DNA from: Methanolobus profundi
GTDB lineage: Archaea; Halobacteriota; Methanosarcinia; Methanosarcinales; Methanosarcinaceae
Direction: 5' to 3'
DNA: 64,000 nucleotides
NCBI RefSeq assembly: GCF_900114835.1
Contig: NZ_FOUJ01000002.1
Location: 390,374 to 454,373 of the forward strand
Shown here: positions 26,144 to 35,293 of the stretch, piece after piece
Layout of the letters: each line of letters begins with the position of its first letter
Numbering within the stretch: position 1 is the first letter of the stretch
Notes under the pieces: model-generated
Database searches by the model: none
Told to the model about the DNA's origin: nothing
The model's input: the letters and a program-made list of their open reading frames with translations, nothing else
Program-made: the position numbers and the translations under genes

Positions 26144-26279
26144 GTTAATGCCTTTCCTTTGTGCCTTTGCTGAATACATAGCACATAAGGTTCCTTAGAT
26201 TACAAGAGCAGTAGCTGGAATTTGTCCAAGTCTACGACTCTTGTTTATTGTGTTCATAAATCAATTCAATAGGGATCAG

Positions 26280-26450
26280 TTATGCTTGTACTGAACGTGC
26301 GGTTTCACGAATCAGTTTAGCCAGCCCTGAACGCAGAGTATCTCCATGAGACTCCCATTGCTCCAATAAATCCGGGTGGTTGTTAGCGATGTATTTCGAG
26401 TAGGATTCGAAGTCCATGCTGCTGAAATCATCCACGTAGGACCACTCCAT
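26280..26450 (-). CDS. Small hypothetical protein (56 residues)
   Basis: The frame encodes a protein-like composition (MEWSYVDDFSSMDFESYSKY, LLEQWESHGDTLRSGLAKLI) with a likely C-terminal amphipathic helix. There is no clear ribosome binding site. It lies downstream of the AbrB-like gene on the same strand and might be its partner, or the end of a lost gene. Confidence 0.4.
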   Translation of the reverse strand: MEWSYVDDFSSMDFESYSKYIANNHPDLLEQWESHGDTLRSGLAKLIRETARSVQA

Positions 26451-26492
26451 TGAGGGAAAGGAATGAGCTTAAATAGCAAAACAATATTGTCT

Positions 26493-26748
26493 TCATTGAA
26501 GGCATTTTATTTTCTCCGTGGTAGGATAGAGTACTTTGTCTTCGGCTACATAGTCACCAATTTCCGAATCCTCGCCAAAAGCTTCGGGAACTGGTGAGAC
26601 TATGACCTTTCCTTTTTCTGTTGTAATCATTACTTTCTCACCTGCATGCATGCCAATATTTGCTGCCAGAGCCGGTGGGATGCAAACTCTTAAAGCACCT
26701 TTTTCTGTTCCACTTATGGTTCTAATGTTTCTGATTTTATCACCTCAT
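26493..26748 (-). CDS. AbrB/SpoVT-like DNA-binding protein with abnormal start
   Basis: The frame encodes an AbrB-type hairpin: RNIRTISGTEKGALRVCIPP, then ALAANIGMHAGEKVMITTEK and GKVIVSPVPEAFGEDSE. No ATG, GTG or TTG precedes the domain in this frame. GAGGTGAT sits just upstream, followed by in-frame AAA ATC, so initiation at ATC 26735 is possible. Alternatively ATG 26748 would be in frame if one T at 26742 were absent. Either the gene uses a rare start codon or it has a one-base insertion. It is probably a regulator or antitoxin; no toxin gene is adjacent. Confidence 0.6.
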
Positions 26749-27327
26749 ATGGTATCTATTAGGCATCTTTTGCCTCTAGAATCACCTAAGTGGGGGAATA
26801 TAAAAAGGTGTCTATCCTTGGAAAGAATCAACATCAATAGAGCTAAGCAAAGAGAGAGATTAGATTTATACAAAATATACTCAGGCCAGCCACTTCTTAG
26901 GAATATGTGCACTAAAAACACGGGCTAATAAGAAATTACATACCCACCTCCACATTAGTATAAATATGTGGCAGTCGATGATGATTCCGTTTTTACTTGA
27001 AGCTATACTTTGTCAAAATTTGAAGAGAGAATTGTGTTTTAAAGTCACGGCATGTACCTTAAATAAACACAATTGAATGTGGGCAAACATAGAATTCTGT
27101 GTAGCTGTAATACTTGTAGTTTAGACTTTTACATTACAACAATATTGATAGGAAGCTCGATGGCCCTATCATCATTGAACAGTTTTTCTAAAAAATTCAA
27201 AAAATCACCGATGAGTAGGAAAAGAACATTAGATATAAATTTATTGATTTGCTCTTGATTTTTATATAGTCTACTGAATAATTAATTATCGTTACATTCA
27301 TGTACCAAAACCATTCTTTAATTCCAC
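26749..27327. other. Gene-poor gap between the mobile island and hisH
   Basis: I see no convincing coding sequence or tRNA in this 580-bp AT-rich stretch. It should contain the right boundary of the island, but no direct repeat with the integrase end at about 12.5 kb could be recognised by eye. TTTTTATATAG near 27258-27268 could be the TATA box of hisH. Confidence 0.4.
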
Positions 27328-27936
27328 ATGAAGAAGATAGTTATCATCGATTACGGACTTGGCAACCTAAGGAGTGTTCAAAAAGGACTGGAACACGCAG
27401 GTGCCAGCGTACTCATCTCAAGCGACCCTGAAGAGATCAAAAGTGCTGACGGGGTCATCCTTCCGGGAGTTGGGGCATTCAGGGATGCAATGAAGAATGT
27501 CGAGAAACTGAGAAGCACCATCGATGACTATGTAGCTTCAGGCAAACCAATGCTCGGTATATGTCTGGGACAGCAGATGATGCTCAGCACATCGGAAGAA
27601 GGCGGGCTTACAGAAGGCCTCGATCTTGTGAAAGGAAAGGTGCTCAGGTTCCCACACTCAGAACTAAAGGTTCCACACATGGGATGGAACTCGATCAAGA
27701 TAACACAGGACCATCCTCTTTTTGAAGGCATACCGGAAGGTTCCTTCGTCTACTTCGTCCACTCATACTACGTGGACACCAGTCAAAAGAACACACTGAT
27801 ATCATGCGAATATGGCACGGAATTTGCAGCTGCCGTTGTCAATGATGCAGGCAATGTGATAGGAACCCAGTTCCACCCTGAGAAGAGCGGTGACGTGGGC
27901 CTTAAGATACTGAAGAACTTTGTTGCTATGTGCTAA
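27328..27936 (+). CDS. hisH: Imidazole glycerol phosphate synthase, glutaminase subunit
   Basis: The 202-residue protein is a class I glutamine amidotransferase that supplies ammonia to HisF in histidine biosynthesis. Seen motifs are IIDYGLGNLRSVQKGLEHAG, ILPGVGAFRDAM, the nucleophile loop LGICLGQQMML with Cys near residue 81, FVHSYYVD, and GTQFHPEKSGDVGLKIL with the His-Glu of the triad. Length is normal. The AIR-synthase-like gene follows 12 bp later and should share the transcript. The gene marks the return to core genome after the mobile island. hisF is not in the window. Confidence 0.96.
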   Translation: MKKIVIIDYGLGNLRSVQKGLEHAGASVLISSDPEEIKSADGVILPGVGAFRDAMKNVEKLRSTIDDYVASGKPMLGICLGQQMMLSTSEEGGLTEGLDLVKGKVLRFPHSELKVPHMGWNSIKITQDHPLFEGIPEGSFVYFVHSYYVDTSQKNTLISCEYGTEFAAAVVNDAGNVIGTQFHPEKSGDVGLKILKNFVAMC

Positions 27937-27948
27937 AGGAATGAGAAT

Positions 27949-29268
27949 ATGGATATCGAAGGCTACGCAAAACGAGGGCTTAAGAACAACGACCCTGAAC
28001 TGGAAGACAAGCTCACTGCCAGAATACTGGAAGTGAAGAACACAAGCCCTGAACACGCACGCAAACTTGCACAGGCAACTATCACAGAAGCAAAAGCAAC
28101 CCTTGTCCTCAAGGGAGATGTACTCGAACCCACAGTATCCGGAGTGACAATGGGAGAGTTCGGTGTTGGTTCAAGAGGTCTTGGTGATTTCTACACACAT
28201 GAGAAGATAGCTGAGGTCATAGGCAAGACAAAGGCAGTAGTAGACACCACCCATCTTGATGATTCAGGAGTTGTCACATCAGAAGGCGGAGAATACGTCA
28301 TCCTTACCGTGGATGGTATGCATTCCAGACTTAGCGATTATTCATTCCTCGCAGGATTCCACGTTGCAAGGGCAGCCCTGCGTGACATCTATGTAATGGG
28401 TGCAAGACCGGTGGCAATGCTCTCTGACATCCACGTAGCTGATGATGGTGATGTAGGAAAGGTCTTCGACCACATAGCAGGTATAACAGCAGTTGCAGAG
28501 CTCTCGAACATCCCACTCATAACAGGCAGTACCCTCAGGATCGGCGGTGACATGGTGATCGGCGAGCGTATGACCGGAGGTGTTGGTGCCGTAGGGGTCT
28601 CAACAGACCTCACATCCAGAGAACAGACACAGGTAGGCGATGTGATCCTCATGACAGAAGGAGCAGGTGGCGGTACAATATCCACAACTGCACTCTATTA
28701 TGACATGCATGATGTGGTGGATGAGACCATTAACATAAAATTCCTGGAAGCATGTGACAAACTTATCGATTCAGGTCTTGTAAAGCACATCCACGCAATG
28801 ACAGATGTCACAAATGGTGGTATCCGCGGAGATGCGAAAGAGATCTCAAGGACAGCAGGTGTCAAGCTCATCTTTGAAGAGAAAGATATGAGGAAACTGG
28901 TAAACCCGACTGTACTTGAAATGCTTGAATCCCTTGAGATAGATTACCTTGGAGTTTCACTTGATGCTTTGCTTATCATTGCACCCGGCGAGTATGCCGA
29001 GGATATCATGAAGACCATCAGAACTGCTGATGTAGACATCGCGGTCATCGGAAAAGTGGTTGAAGGTACCGGTGCTGAAGTGATAATTGACGGTGAGGTG
29101 AAGGATTTCACACCACGCTTCAGAGAGTCTGCATACACACCTATCAAGAAGATGATAGGCGATGAGAATCCACGCGACTTCGAAGAAATGAAAAAAGCAA
29201 TTGACACTGCTGCACTCGATGCTATCGAGAAGAAACGCCGTGTCATAGAGATGGTAAAAAGGAAATAG
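27949..29268 (+). CDS. AIR synthase-related protein (PurM/SelD/HypE superfamily)
   Basis: The 439-residue protein has an N-terminal helical region of ~70 residues, then a PurM-like fold: DDSGVV, GEYVILTVDGMHSRLSDYS, RDIYVMGARPVAMLSDIHVA, GSTLRIGGDMVIGERMTGGV, DVILMTEGAGGGTIS and MTDVTNGGIRGDAKEI. The superfamily binds ATP and phosphorylates or activates substrates (PurM, SelD, HypE, ThiL). This archaeal subgroup has no assigned reaction that I can name. GGAATGAG precedes the ATG, and the 12-bp spacing suggests an operon with hisH. A terminator follows directly. Confidence 0.85.
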   Translation: MDIEGYAKRGLKNNDPELEDKLTARILEVKNTSPEHARKLAQATITEAKATLVLKGDVLEPTVSGVTMGEFGVGSRGLGDFYTHEKIAEVIGKTKAVVDTTHLDDSGVVTSEGGEYVILTVDGMHSRLSDYSFLAGFHVARAALRDIYVMGARPVAMLSDIHVADDGDVGKVFDHIAGITAVAELSNIPLITGSTLRIGGDMVIGERMTGGVGAVGVSTDLTSREQTQVGDVILMTEGAGGGTISTTALYYDMHDVVDETINIKFLEACDKLIDSGLVKHIHAMTDVTNGGIRGDAKEISRTAGVKLIFEEKDMRKLVNPTVLEMLESLEIDYLGVSLDALLIIAPGEYAEDIMKTIRTADVDIAVIGKVVEGTGAEVIIDGEVKDFTPRFRESAYTPIKKMIGDENPRDFEEMKKAIDTAALDAIEKKRRVIEMVKRK

Positions 29269-29290
29269 AAAGGACCTGCCTTTCTTTTTC
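29268..29290 (+). terminator. Hairpin plus T-run after the AIR synthase-like gene
   Basis: GAAAGG (29268-29273) pairs with CCTTTC (29279-29284) across a 5-nt loop and is followed by TTTTTC. The stem begins at the last base of the stop codon. Confidence 0.55.
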
Positions 29291-29303
29291 TTACATTTTA
29301 ACC

Positions 29304-30632
29304 TTACTTTTCGGACTCCGGTTCATCCTTCATTTTCTCAACAACAAGGACAACACCATCTTTTTCCAGTATCCTGACCTTGTCACCTTTCTCTATAACT
29401 TCAGATGAACGTGCTTTCCAGTGTTGGCCACGATGGAGTATGTAACCTTCCTGACCATTGCCAATTGGATCGAGGGCCTGTCCGGAATCACCTATAAGTT
29501 CACCAAAGAGAGGTTTTCTCCTTCTGACCTCGAATACCTTGTATATTATGAACACAAGGAACATCCCCAGAACAATGGTCGGTGTTGCAACTGAAAGTAT
29601 CAGTGTCCTCTGGAATTCCGCAGGTGTATAGTTCTGTGGGAAATCCGTAGGAGCCAGCAAAACACTGCCAGCGACCACACATACAAGACCCGCTATCCCG
29701 AAAATACCGAATCCTGGCGCCTGGAACTCCAGCACCAGCAGGATCACACCTACTATAATAAGGAACAGAGCACCGATATTCACATCAAATCCGGTACCGA
29801 TCAGCCCAAGGGCAATGGCAACCACACCGAAAAGTTCAGCTCCAAAACCAGGATGCGAGATACCCAGTATCACCGCATAGACTCCAAGGAGCAGAAGTAG
29901 CGAGGAGACTATCGGATCAGAGATTATGTTCAGGAAAGCGAGTTTCAGTGAAGCATCATAATGAACGATCGTCGCACCCTCAGTGTCAAGCACCTTGTCT
30001 TTCACCTCATCCCCATCTACCTGTGAAAGCAGGTCAGCTATAGAAGGGGAAACATACTCTACCACACCATACTCCAGTGCAGTATCGGCATCAAGGTTCA
30101 GGTTCTTAGTTATGAACTCTTCCGCTGCGGTCTGATTACGATTATGCTGTTTAGCATTCTCAGTTGCCCTTTTAACAAGAGCATTGACCACTTTTTCATC
30201 ATCTATAGGCTCACTGCCACTCGATGTTACAGCTACTGGCTGTGCCGAACCTATGATAGTGTAAGGTGCCATGGCAGCTATATCAGTACTTATCAGGATC
30301 AGGGTACCAGCAGACCATGCTTTTGTGCTTTCCGGATAGACATATCCAATTACCGGAACATCAGTTGCAGCTATCTGTTCGATGATGTCAATGGTCTCAT
30401 CCAGATTTCCACCTGGAGTATTGAGCGTGATGACAAGAGCTTCATAGTCGTCATTCTCGGCGAATGATATGGCATCAGCCACCATGTCATCCGTAACCGG
30501 AGTGATGGAATCCGATATCTCGAGCACCAGTACCTTCTGCTCTCCGGCAGCACATGCCAGACCTGTGAATTGGGACAGTAGCAGAATAAAAAAAAGAAAA
30601 GTGCTCAGGTAAGACCGGCACTTATTATCCAT
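29304..30632 (-). CDS. NfeD-like membrane serine protease (ClpP class)
   Basis: ATG 30632 follows a strong AAGGAGG, so the GTG at 30647 is not used. A signal peptide (STFLFFILLLSQFTGLACA) leads to a ClpP-type protease domain (~30-235): VLVLEISDSITPVTDDMV, ALVITLNTPGGNLDETIDII and nucleophile region KAWSAGTLILISTDIAAM. Four or five membrane helices follow, then a C-terminal OB-fold NfeD domain (GEEGYILHRGQHWKA type). Members cleave stomatin-like partners at the membrane. The slipin gene lies 11 bp upstream on the same strand, the classical slipin-NfeD operon. Confidence 0.92.
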   Translation of the reverse strand: MDNKCRSYLSTFLFFILLLSQFTGLACAAGEQKVLVLEISDSITPVTDDMVADAISFAENDDYEALVITLNTPGGNLDETIDIIEQIAATDVPVIGYVYPESTKAWSAGTLILISTDIAAMAPYTIIGSAQPVAVTSSGSEPIDDEKVVNALVKRATENAKQHNRNQTAAEEFITKNLNLDADTALEYGVVEYVSPSIADLLSQVDGDEVKDKVLDTEGATIVHYDASLKLAFLNIISDPIVSSLLLLLGVYAVILGISHPGFGAELFGVVAIALGLIGTGFDVNIGALFLIIVGVILLVLEFQAPGFGIFGIAGLVCVVAGSVLLAPTDFPQNYTPAEFQRTLILSVATPTIVLGMFLVFIIYKVFEVRRRKPLFGELIGDSGQALDPIGNGQEGYILHRGQHWKARSSEVIEKGDKVRILEKDGVVLVVEKMKDEPESEK

Positions 30633-30643
30633 AATTCCTCCTT

Positions 30644-31375
30644 TCACTCTTTCCTGGAGAAAGCCTTCGACATTGCAGCGATCTCTGCTATATCAGTTGA
30701 ATTCGATACAACTATGAGATTCCTTTCCCTTGCGATCTCTGCATATGTCTGCAATTCCCTGAGCTTCAGACTTACAGGCATCTCCTGATACAACTGTGCT
30801 GCCTGCTTCATCTTCTCAGCAGCCAGATATTCACCCTCTGAGAGAATGATACGGGAACGCTTTTCACGCTCTGCCTCTGCCTGCTTTGCAATTGCACGCA
30901 GCATTGTCTCATCAATACTGACATCCCTTAGAGTGACACCTGTGACCTTGATACCCCACGGATCTGTGGAAATATCCAGCTGTTCCTGAATGTTCCTGTT
31001 GACATTCTCCCTGTCAGAAAGCACATCATCCAGCTCAAGCTGTCCGATGACATCACGAAGGGTCGTCTGAGAGAGCATAGCAGTTGCATACTTGAAGTTC
31101 TCAACCTCGTTGACGGCCTTTGAAGGCTCGATCACCTGATAATATATAACAGCATCAACAGCCACTGTCACATTGTCCTTTGTAATGACAGCCTGCTTCG
31201 GTACGTCAATAGTGACGACACGCAGGTCGATCTTCACAACAGTATCGATAACCGGGATAATAAGGAACAGACCCGGGCCTTTTATTCCACTCAGTCTTCC
31301 AAGACGGAAGATAACTACACGTTCATATTCATTGACTATCTTGATAGCTTTTGACAGTATAAAGACTGCCACCAC
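30644..31375 (-). CDS. Slipin / stomatin-like SPFH domain protein
   Basis: The 243-residue protein has an N-terminal membrane helix and an SPFH (Band 7) domain: IVNEYERVVIFRLGRLSG, PGLFLIIPVIDTVVKIDLR, TKDNVTVAVDAVIYYQV, TLRDVIGQLELDDVLSDR. A helical region (AIAKQAEAEREKRSRIILSE) and C-terminal tail follow. It would oligomerise at the membrane and is the expected substrate of NfeD. The start is unclear: GTG 31375 lacks a ribosome binding site and cuts the membrane helix. The open frame upstream (DIILPLAVVAVFIL) runs back to an AGGAG at 31422-31418, with no ATG, GTG or TTG but an ATC at 31408. Confidence 0.93.
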   Translation of the reverse strand: MVAVFILSKAIKIVNEYERVVIFRLGRLSGIKGPGLFLIIPVIDTVVKIDLRVVTIDVPKQAVITKDNVTVAVDAVIYYQVIEPSKAVNEVENFKYATAMLSQTTLRDVIGQLELDDVLSDRENVNRNIQEQLDISTDPWGIKVTGVTLRDVSIDETMLRAIAKQAEAEREKRSRIILSEGEYLAAEKMKQAAQLYQEMPVSLKLRELQTYAEIARERNLIVVSNSTDIAEIAAMSKAFSRKE

Positions 31376-31521
31376 AGCTAAGGGTAAAATAATATCGACT
31401 AAGGCGATATGATCACTCTCCTGAAAAACTTAACTATAATTATATAGAGATGATACTTCTTAAAAATATGCCGGTGAATATGTGGAAATGGTCCATTAAA
31501 GCAGAAGAACAGTGTCTAAAA

Positions 31522-31632
31522 GAGTTTATAGAGGGTTGGGTCTGAATTCTTGTTTGAGGGGATGTACACGAAAGCATGAAAGCAGTTGTTATTATTGAAA
31601 TAACATTTCAGACCCAACAGATTATAGAACTC
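31522..31632. ncRNA. Long-stem inverted repeat, candidate structured RNA
   Basis: GTTGGGTCTGAA (31535-31546) and TTCAGACCCAAC (31607-31618) are perfect 12-bp inverted arms. Pairing continues outward imperfectly (GAGTTTATAGAG against the complement of AGATTATAGAACTC). A small inner hairpin GTTATT...AATAAC lies near the apex. It occupies the 430-bp gap between the divergent slipin and DHH genes. It might be a small RNA, a non-autonomous mobile element, or a transcription barrier. Confidence 0.45.
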
Positions 31633-31805
31633 ATTTATCGTTTATTAATGTGATTGATTTTGATGTTAATAATTTCAAACAATTTTTCAAAATCAGCACC
31701 AGTAACTGATTATATAAATAGATAGTATAAATCTGGCTAGTCTTTATTACTCCCAGTTACAAGCAAACACATAAATCCAACGTATACTATTTAAGAGTAG
31801 ATACA

Positions 31806-33929
31806 ATGAGCGAGAAATGTATAGAATGCAACGGGAAAGGATATAGTGTCACTGGCACTTCCAAATGCCCCGAATGCAAAGGGACTGGGAAATCAAAGTC
31901 CGTAGATTTTATGAAACTTTCAGAGAAGGACATGGCTAACTTTTTGAAAAATGGTTCTTCATGCACCAACTGCGGAGGAAGCGGGGAAATAGAGAACAAA
32001 GAGACCTGTACCAATTGCAACGGGAAAGGAGCTTTTTACAAATGCAAGATCTGTGGAACAGACATGGAAAAACTCTATAACGGCAACGAAGTCTGTCAGG
32101 AATGTGCAAAGAAGCAGATAGTTTACAAGCTTGACAATTCATGCACAATTGATGAACTTGAGGTCGGAAAGATGTATCATTCCGTAGTCAGGAACATTGC
32201 AGATTTCGGTGTTTTCGTTGACCTTAATTCAAACCTAAGAGGGCTTGTACATTCAAGCAATATGAATGGCCCTCTCGAAGTAGGTGAAGATGTTATAGTA
32301 ATGCTCAAGGAGATCAAACCAAGAGGGAAGATGGATCTGGCACCACGTAAACTAAAGGAATACCAGACCATAGAACTTGAGAAGCAATTGCCTGTCAAAC
32401 TAGCGAACGAACTCCCTCAGATGGTAGGAAAGAAAGTAAAGGTCGAAGGAGAGATCATACAGGTCAAACAGACAGCCGGTCCTACTATATTTACCATAGC
32501 AGACGAAACAGGACAGATATCCGGTGCGGCCTTTGCAAGCGCTGGTGAAAGATCGTATCCTGAAATAGACTCTGACATGATGGTCTCAGCCACAGGAGAG
32601 ATAACAGCCCGTGGAGACAGTGTCCAGCTTGAGATCCAGAGCATGAAGAGGCTCACCGGACCAAAGGAAGCCGAGATACTGGAACGTATAGAGGCTGCCA
32701 TTGACAGAAGGGCAGAACCCTATGAGATCGAGTACATGGTGGAGAGCGAGGTCCTTGAAAAGCTCAGACCTATCATGAAGAAGGCTGCAAAGGAAATAAG
32801 GAAGGCGATCATTAGATCCACACCTATACTTCTGCGCCACCATGCCGATGCTGATGGAATGACAGCAGCACTGGCAATTGAGAAAGCCATCCTGCCACTG
32901 ATACAGGAAGTGAACGGTCAGGACGGAGAATATCACTTTTACAGACGTGCTCCTTCCAAGGCACCTTTCTATGAGGTGACCGATGTTGTGCGTGACATCG
33001 GCTTTGCCCTAGAGGATGCAGCAAGACATGGACAGAAGATGCCACTTATCATAAGTGTGGATAACGGATCATCCAACGAGAACGTGGCTGCAATGAAGCA
33101 GGCGCAGGTATACGGCATGCAGATGATAGTCATGGACCACCACCAACCTGATGATGTGGTCGATGAATACCTATTGACCCATGTTAACCCGGCACATGTA
33201 GGAGGAGATTTCGGTATGACAGCAGGTATGCTCTGTACCGAGGTAGCACGCATGATAAATGTCAAGGTTGAGAACGAGATCAACCACCTCCCCGCAGTAG
33301 CTGCCCTTGGTGACCGCTCAGAAGCTGAAGAGGCAAGGAGATACATAGAACTTGTATCTGACAAGTATACCGAGCAACACCTGAGAGATATGGCACTTGC
33401 TCTTGACTTTGCAGCATACTGGCTTAAGTTCAGTCCTGGAAAAGGTATTATTGATGATATACTGGACTTTGGTGACCATACTATACACAAGAATCTGGTC
33501 AACGTGCTTTGCGAACAGGCAAATGAAATGATCGCTGAGCAAATAGATGTATGTATGTCTCATGTGAAAGCGCAGGACCTTCCAAATGGAGCTATCCTGA
33601 ATGTGCTGGATGTTGAGAACCATGCTCACAAGTTCACATTCCCACCACCCGGAAAGACATCAGGTGAGGTCCACGACAAGTTGTGTAAGAGATACGAAGA
33701 CAAACCTGTCGTAACTATAGGATATGGACCTGACTTTGCGGTCATACGCTCAAGGGGTGTTCTGATGAACATACCACAGATGGTCAGGGAACTCCACGAA
33801 GAAGTAAAAGGCGGCGGGGTCAACGGTGGAGGACACCTTGTAGTAGGCAGTATCAAGTTCGTAGAAGGCATGCGCTCAGAAGTGCTTTCGAAATTAGTAG
33901 AGAAAATAGGATCAGTAGGAGTAGAATAA
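31806..33929 (+). CDS. RecJ-like DHH phosphoesterase with zinc finger, S1 and OB domains
   Basis: The 707-residue protein begins with DnaJ-like CxxCxGxG zinc repeats (CIECNGKGY, CPECKGTGK, CTNCGGSGE, CTNCNGKGA). An S1 RNA-binding domain follows (VGKMYHSVVRNIADFGVFVD, GLVHSSNM), then an OB-fold (KVKVEGEIIQVKQTAGPTIF). The DHH nuclease core has RHHADADGMTAALAIEKA, ISVDNGSS and MDHHQPDD, and a DHHA1 domain ends with KGGGVNGGGHLVVGSIKF. DHH/RecJ-like archaeal proteins are manganese-dependent exonucleases acting in DNA replication or RNA turnover. The four-domain fusion is typical of methanogens. TGATTATATAAATAG near 31708 is the likely TATA box. Confidence 0.9.
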   Translation: MSEKCIECNGKGYSVTGTSKCPECKGTGKSKSVDFMKLSEKDMANFLKNGSSCTNCGGSGEIENKETCTNCNGKGAFYKCKICGTDMEKLYNGNEVCQECAKKQIVYKLDNSCTIDELEVGKMYHSVVRNIADFGVFVDLNSNLRGLVHSSNMNGPLEVGEDVIVMLKEIKPRGKMDLAPRKLKEYQTIELEKQLPVKLANELPQMVGKKVKVEGEIIQVKQTAGPTIFTIADETGQISGAAFASAGERSYPEIDSDMMVSATGEITARGDSVQLEIQSMKRLTGPKEAEILERIEAAIDRRAEPYEIEYMVESEVLEKLRPIMKKAAKEIRKAIIRSTPILLRHHADADGMTAALAIEKAILPLIQEVNGQDGEYHFYRRAPSKAPFYEVTDVVRDIGFALEDAARHGQKMPLIISVDNGSSNENVAAMKQAQVYGMQMIVMDHHQPDDVVDEYLLTHVNPAHVGGDFGMTAGMLCTEVARMINVKVENEINHLPAVAALGDRSEAEEARRYIELVSDKYTEQHLRDMALALDFAAYWLKFSPGKGIIDDILDFGDHTIHKNLVNVLCEQANEMIAEQIDVCMSHVKAQDLPNGAILNVLDVENHAHKFTFPPPGKTSGEVHDKLCKRYEDKPVVTIGYGPDFAVIRSRGVLMNIPQMVRELHEEVKGGGVNGGGHLVVGSIKFVEGMRSEVLSKLVEKIGSVGVE

Positions 33930-33938
33930 CTCCTACAG

Positions 33939-33960
33939 GTTCATTTCTGAACTCTTTTTT
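33939..33960 (+). terminator. Terminator region of the DHH gene
   Basis: GTTCA (33939-33943) and TGAAC (33948-33952) form a short hairpin followed by TCTTTTTT. A second, stronger hairpin GTAGGAGT / ACTCCTAC (33915-33936) spans the stop codon just upstream. Confidence 0.45.
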
Positions 33961-33986
33961 ATTTTAGTATTACTTTTTGAACTGGT

Positions 33987-34595
33987 TCAATCAACACGCA
34001 CTATACTTACAAGTGCCTGGACCGGAACCTCTGAAAGTGTTTCTGAACCGCTCTTATCTACAAGAACAGCGATAGCTACAGGCTTTGCACCTGAACTTCT
34101 GAGTTGAGTGACAACATCGTTCATTGTGGTACCAGTTGTAATGACATCATCAACTATGACACATCTCTTTCCCTTGATGCCTGCAAAGTTCCTGCTAAAA
34201 GCGCCCTTCAATGTACCACCCTCCTGTTCATTGTAAGCATGATACACAGATAGTTCAGTTCCAAGCTCCTCTGCTATGAGAGTTGCAAGTGGAACACCAC
34301 TAAGACCGATACCAACGACAAGGTCAATATCGCTTTCTGTAGCTACTACAGTATCAAGCACCATATCACACATAGCGATCCCAATATGTCGGGTCCTGTA
34401 TGCGCTCTTTCCGATGCTGCTCCAGTTAACCGATATATCTTTCGGTGCTGAGGATACATCTTCCTTCTTCGCCCTGGTCAAAAGCCATGTGACAGTTTCA
34501 CTGGAAACATTAAGTTCATCTGCGATCTGCCTTGTTACAAGACCATTGGCCTGTAATTCAAGAGCTTTCTGGATCAATTTATCAATATTCTTCAT
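33987..34595 (-). CDS. gfcR: Transcriptional regulator GfcR (orotate phosphoribosyltransferase-like)
   Basis: The 202-residue protein joins an N-terminal helix-turn-helix ([20 protein letters not shown]) to a phosphoribosyltransferase fold. The latter has [38 protein letters not shown] and [12 protein letters not shown] (PRPP-binding loop). GfcR proteins are archaeal regulators related to PyrE; in haloarchaea the protein activates sugar metabolism genes, and its role in methanogens is less clear. The HTH separates it from true PyrE. It stands as a single gene convergent with the DHH gene and followed, upstream on the same strand, by nob1. Confidence 0.9.
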   Translation of the reverse strand: MKNIDKLIQKALELQANGLVTRQIADELNVSSETVTWLLTRAKKEDVSSAPKDISVNWSSIGKSAYRTRHIGIAMCDMVLDTVVATESDIDLVVGIGLSGVPLATLIAEELGTELSVYHAYNEQEGGTLKGAFSRNFAGIKGKRCVIVDDVITTGTTMNDVVTQLRSSGAKPVAIAVLVDKSGSETLSEVPVQALVSIVRVD

Positions 34596-34650
34596 ATGAA
34601 TCCCGCATATCCATGTTTAACCTATAATTTGTTATATACCAACAGAGATG

Positions 34651-35130
34651 TTATATTTTTCTTTTACGCCTTTTCCTGAGTGCTGAACCACAAACAGGAC
34701 AAACATCACCGCTATCAAAATACCTTCTACAACCTGCGCATTGTTTTTGCCATACCAGAACATCTTTTATCTTCTTCTGAGCTACAGGCTTTACTTCTAT
34801 GCCCATCACCCTGGCAACGTTCTGAACAGCATAATCATCTGTAAGAAGCACAGAATTATCTTTATACTCCAATGCCTTGGCAAGTATATCAACATCTGTC
34901 GCAGAAAGTTCCTCACAGTCCCTTGTCTCTTTTGCGATCTTCAGCACAGCTTCACGGAAGTCCTCACCCGGCATTTCCACACGTGCCCCACTCTCGCGAG
35001 CGAGCTCAAAACGCATGGATGCCTCATTGCTTTTGAGTTCATTGACCACCGAAGGAATGGTTATCATCCTGTGAGGTTCTAGCCCTGCCCCCATAATAAA
35101 AACAGCAGAGTCTGCAATGTAGTATTCCAT
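34651..35130 (-). CDS. nob1: Ribonuclease Nob1 (PIN domain plus zinc ribbon)
   Basis: The 159-residue protein has a PIN domain with the acidic metal-binding residues in YYIADSAVFI, VVNELKSNEA, LSATDVDILAKALE and LLTDDYAVQNVA. A four-Cys zinc ribbon follows (CAGCRRYFDSGDVCPVCG) and then a basic tail. Nob1 cleaves the 3' end of pre-16S rRNA in ribosome maturation; archaeal Nob1 has this compact form. Its length agrees. It lies 55 bp upstream of gfcR on the same strand. Confidence 0.9.
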   Translation of the reverse strand: MEYYIADSAVFIMGAGLEPHRMITIPSVVNELKSNEASMRFELARESGARVEMPGEDFREAVLKIAKETRDCEELSATDVDILAKALEYKDNSVLLTDDYAVQNVARVMGIEVKPVAQKKIKDVLVWQKQCAGCRRYFDSGDVCPVCGSALRKRRKRKI

Positions 35131-35293
35131 AATAATAGCAGATACTTCCTGAATATAGATTAGATCTTTGACATATCCAGGAACAAAATGGAGAAAAATA
35201 ATATTAACAAATTGACAGGACGTTCAGCCCCGGAACAGTAGATATATACTTTAAGAACAGATATAATATCACGGATCGAATGGGTGATAAATA

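Noticed and set aside
27073-27258. 61-residue ORF upstream of hisH
   Set aside because: No ribosome binding site, no recognisable domain and a composition expected by chance.
12450-27327. Attachment-site direct repeats or a tRNA at the island borders
   Set aside because: I compared both borders by eye and found no convincing direct repeat or tRNA-like sequence; a computed repeat search would be needed.
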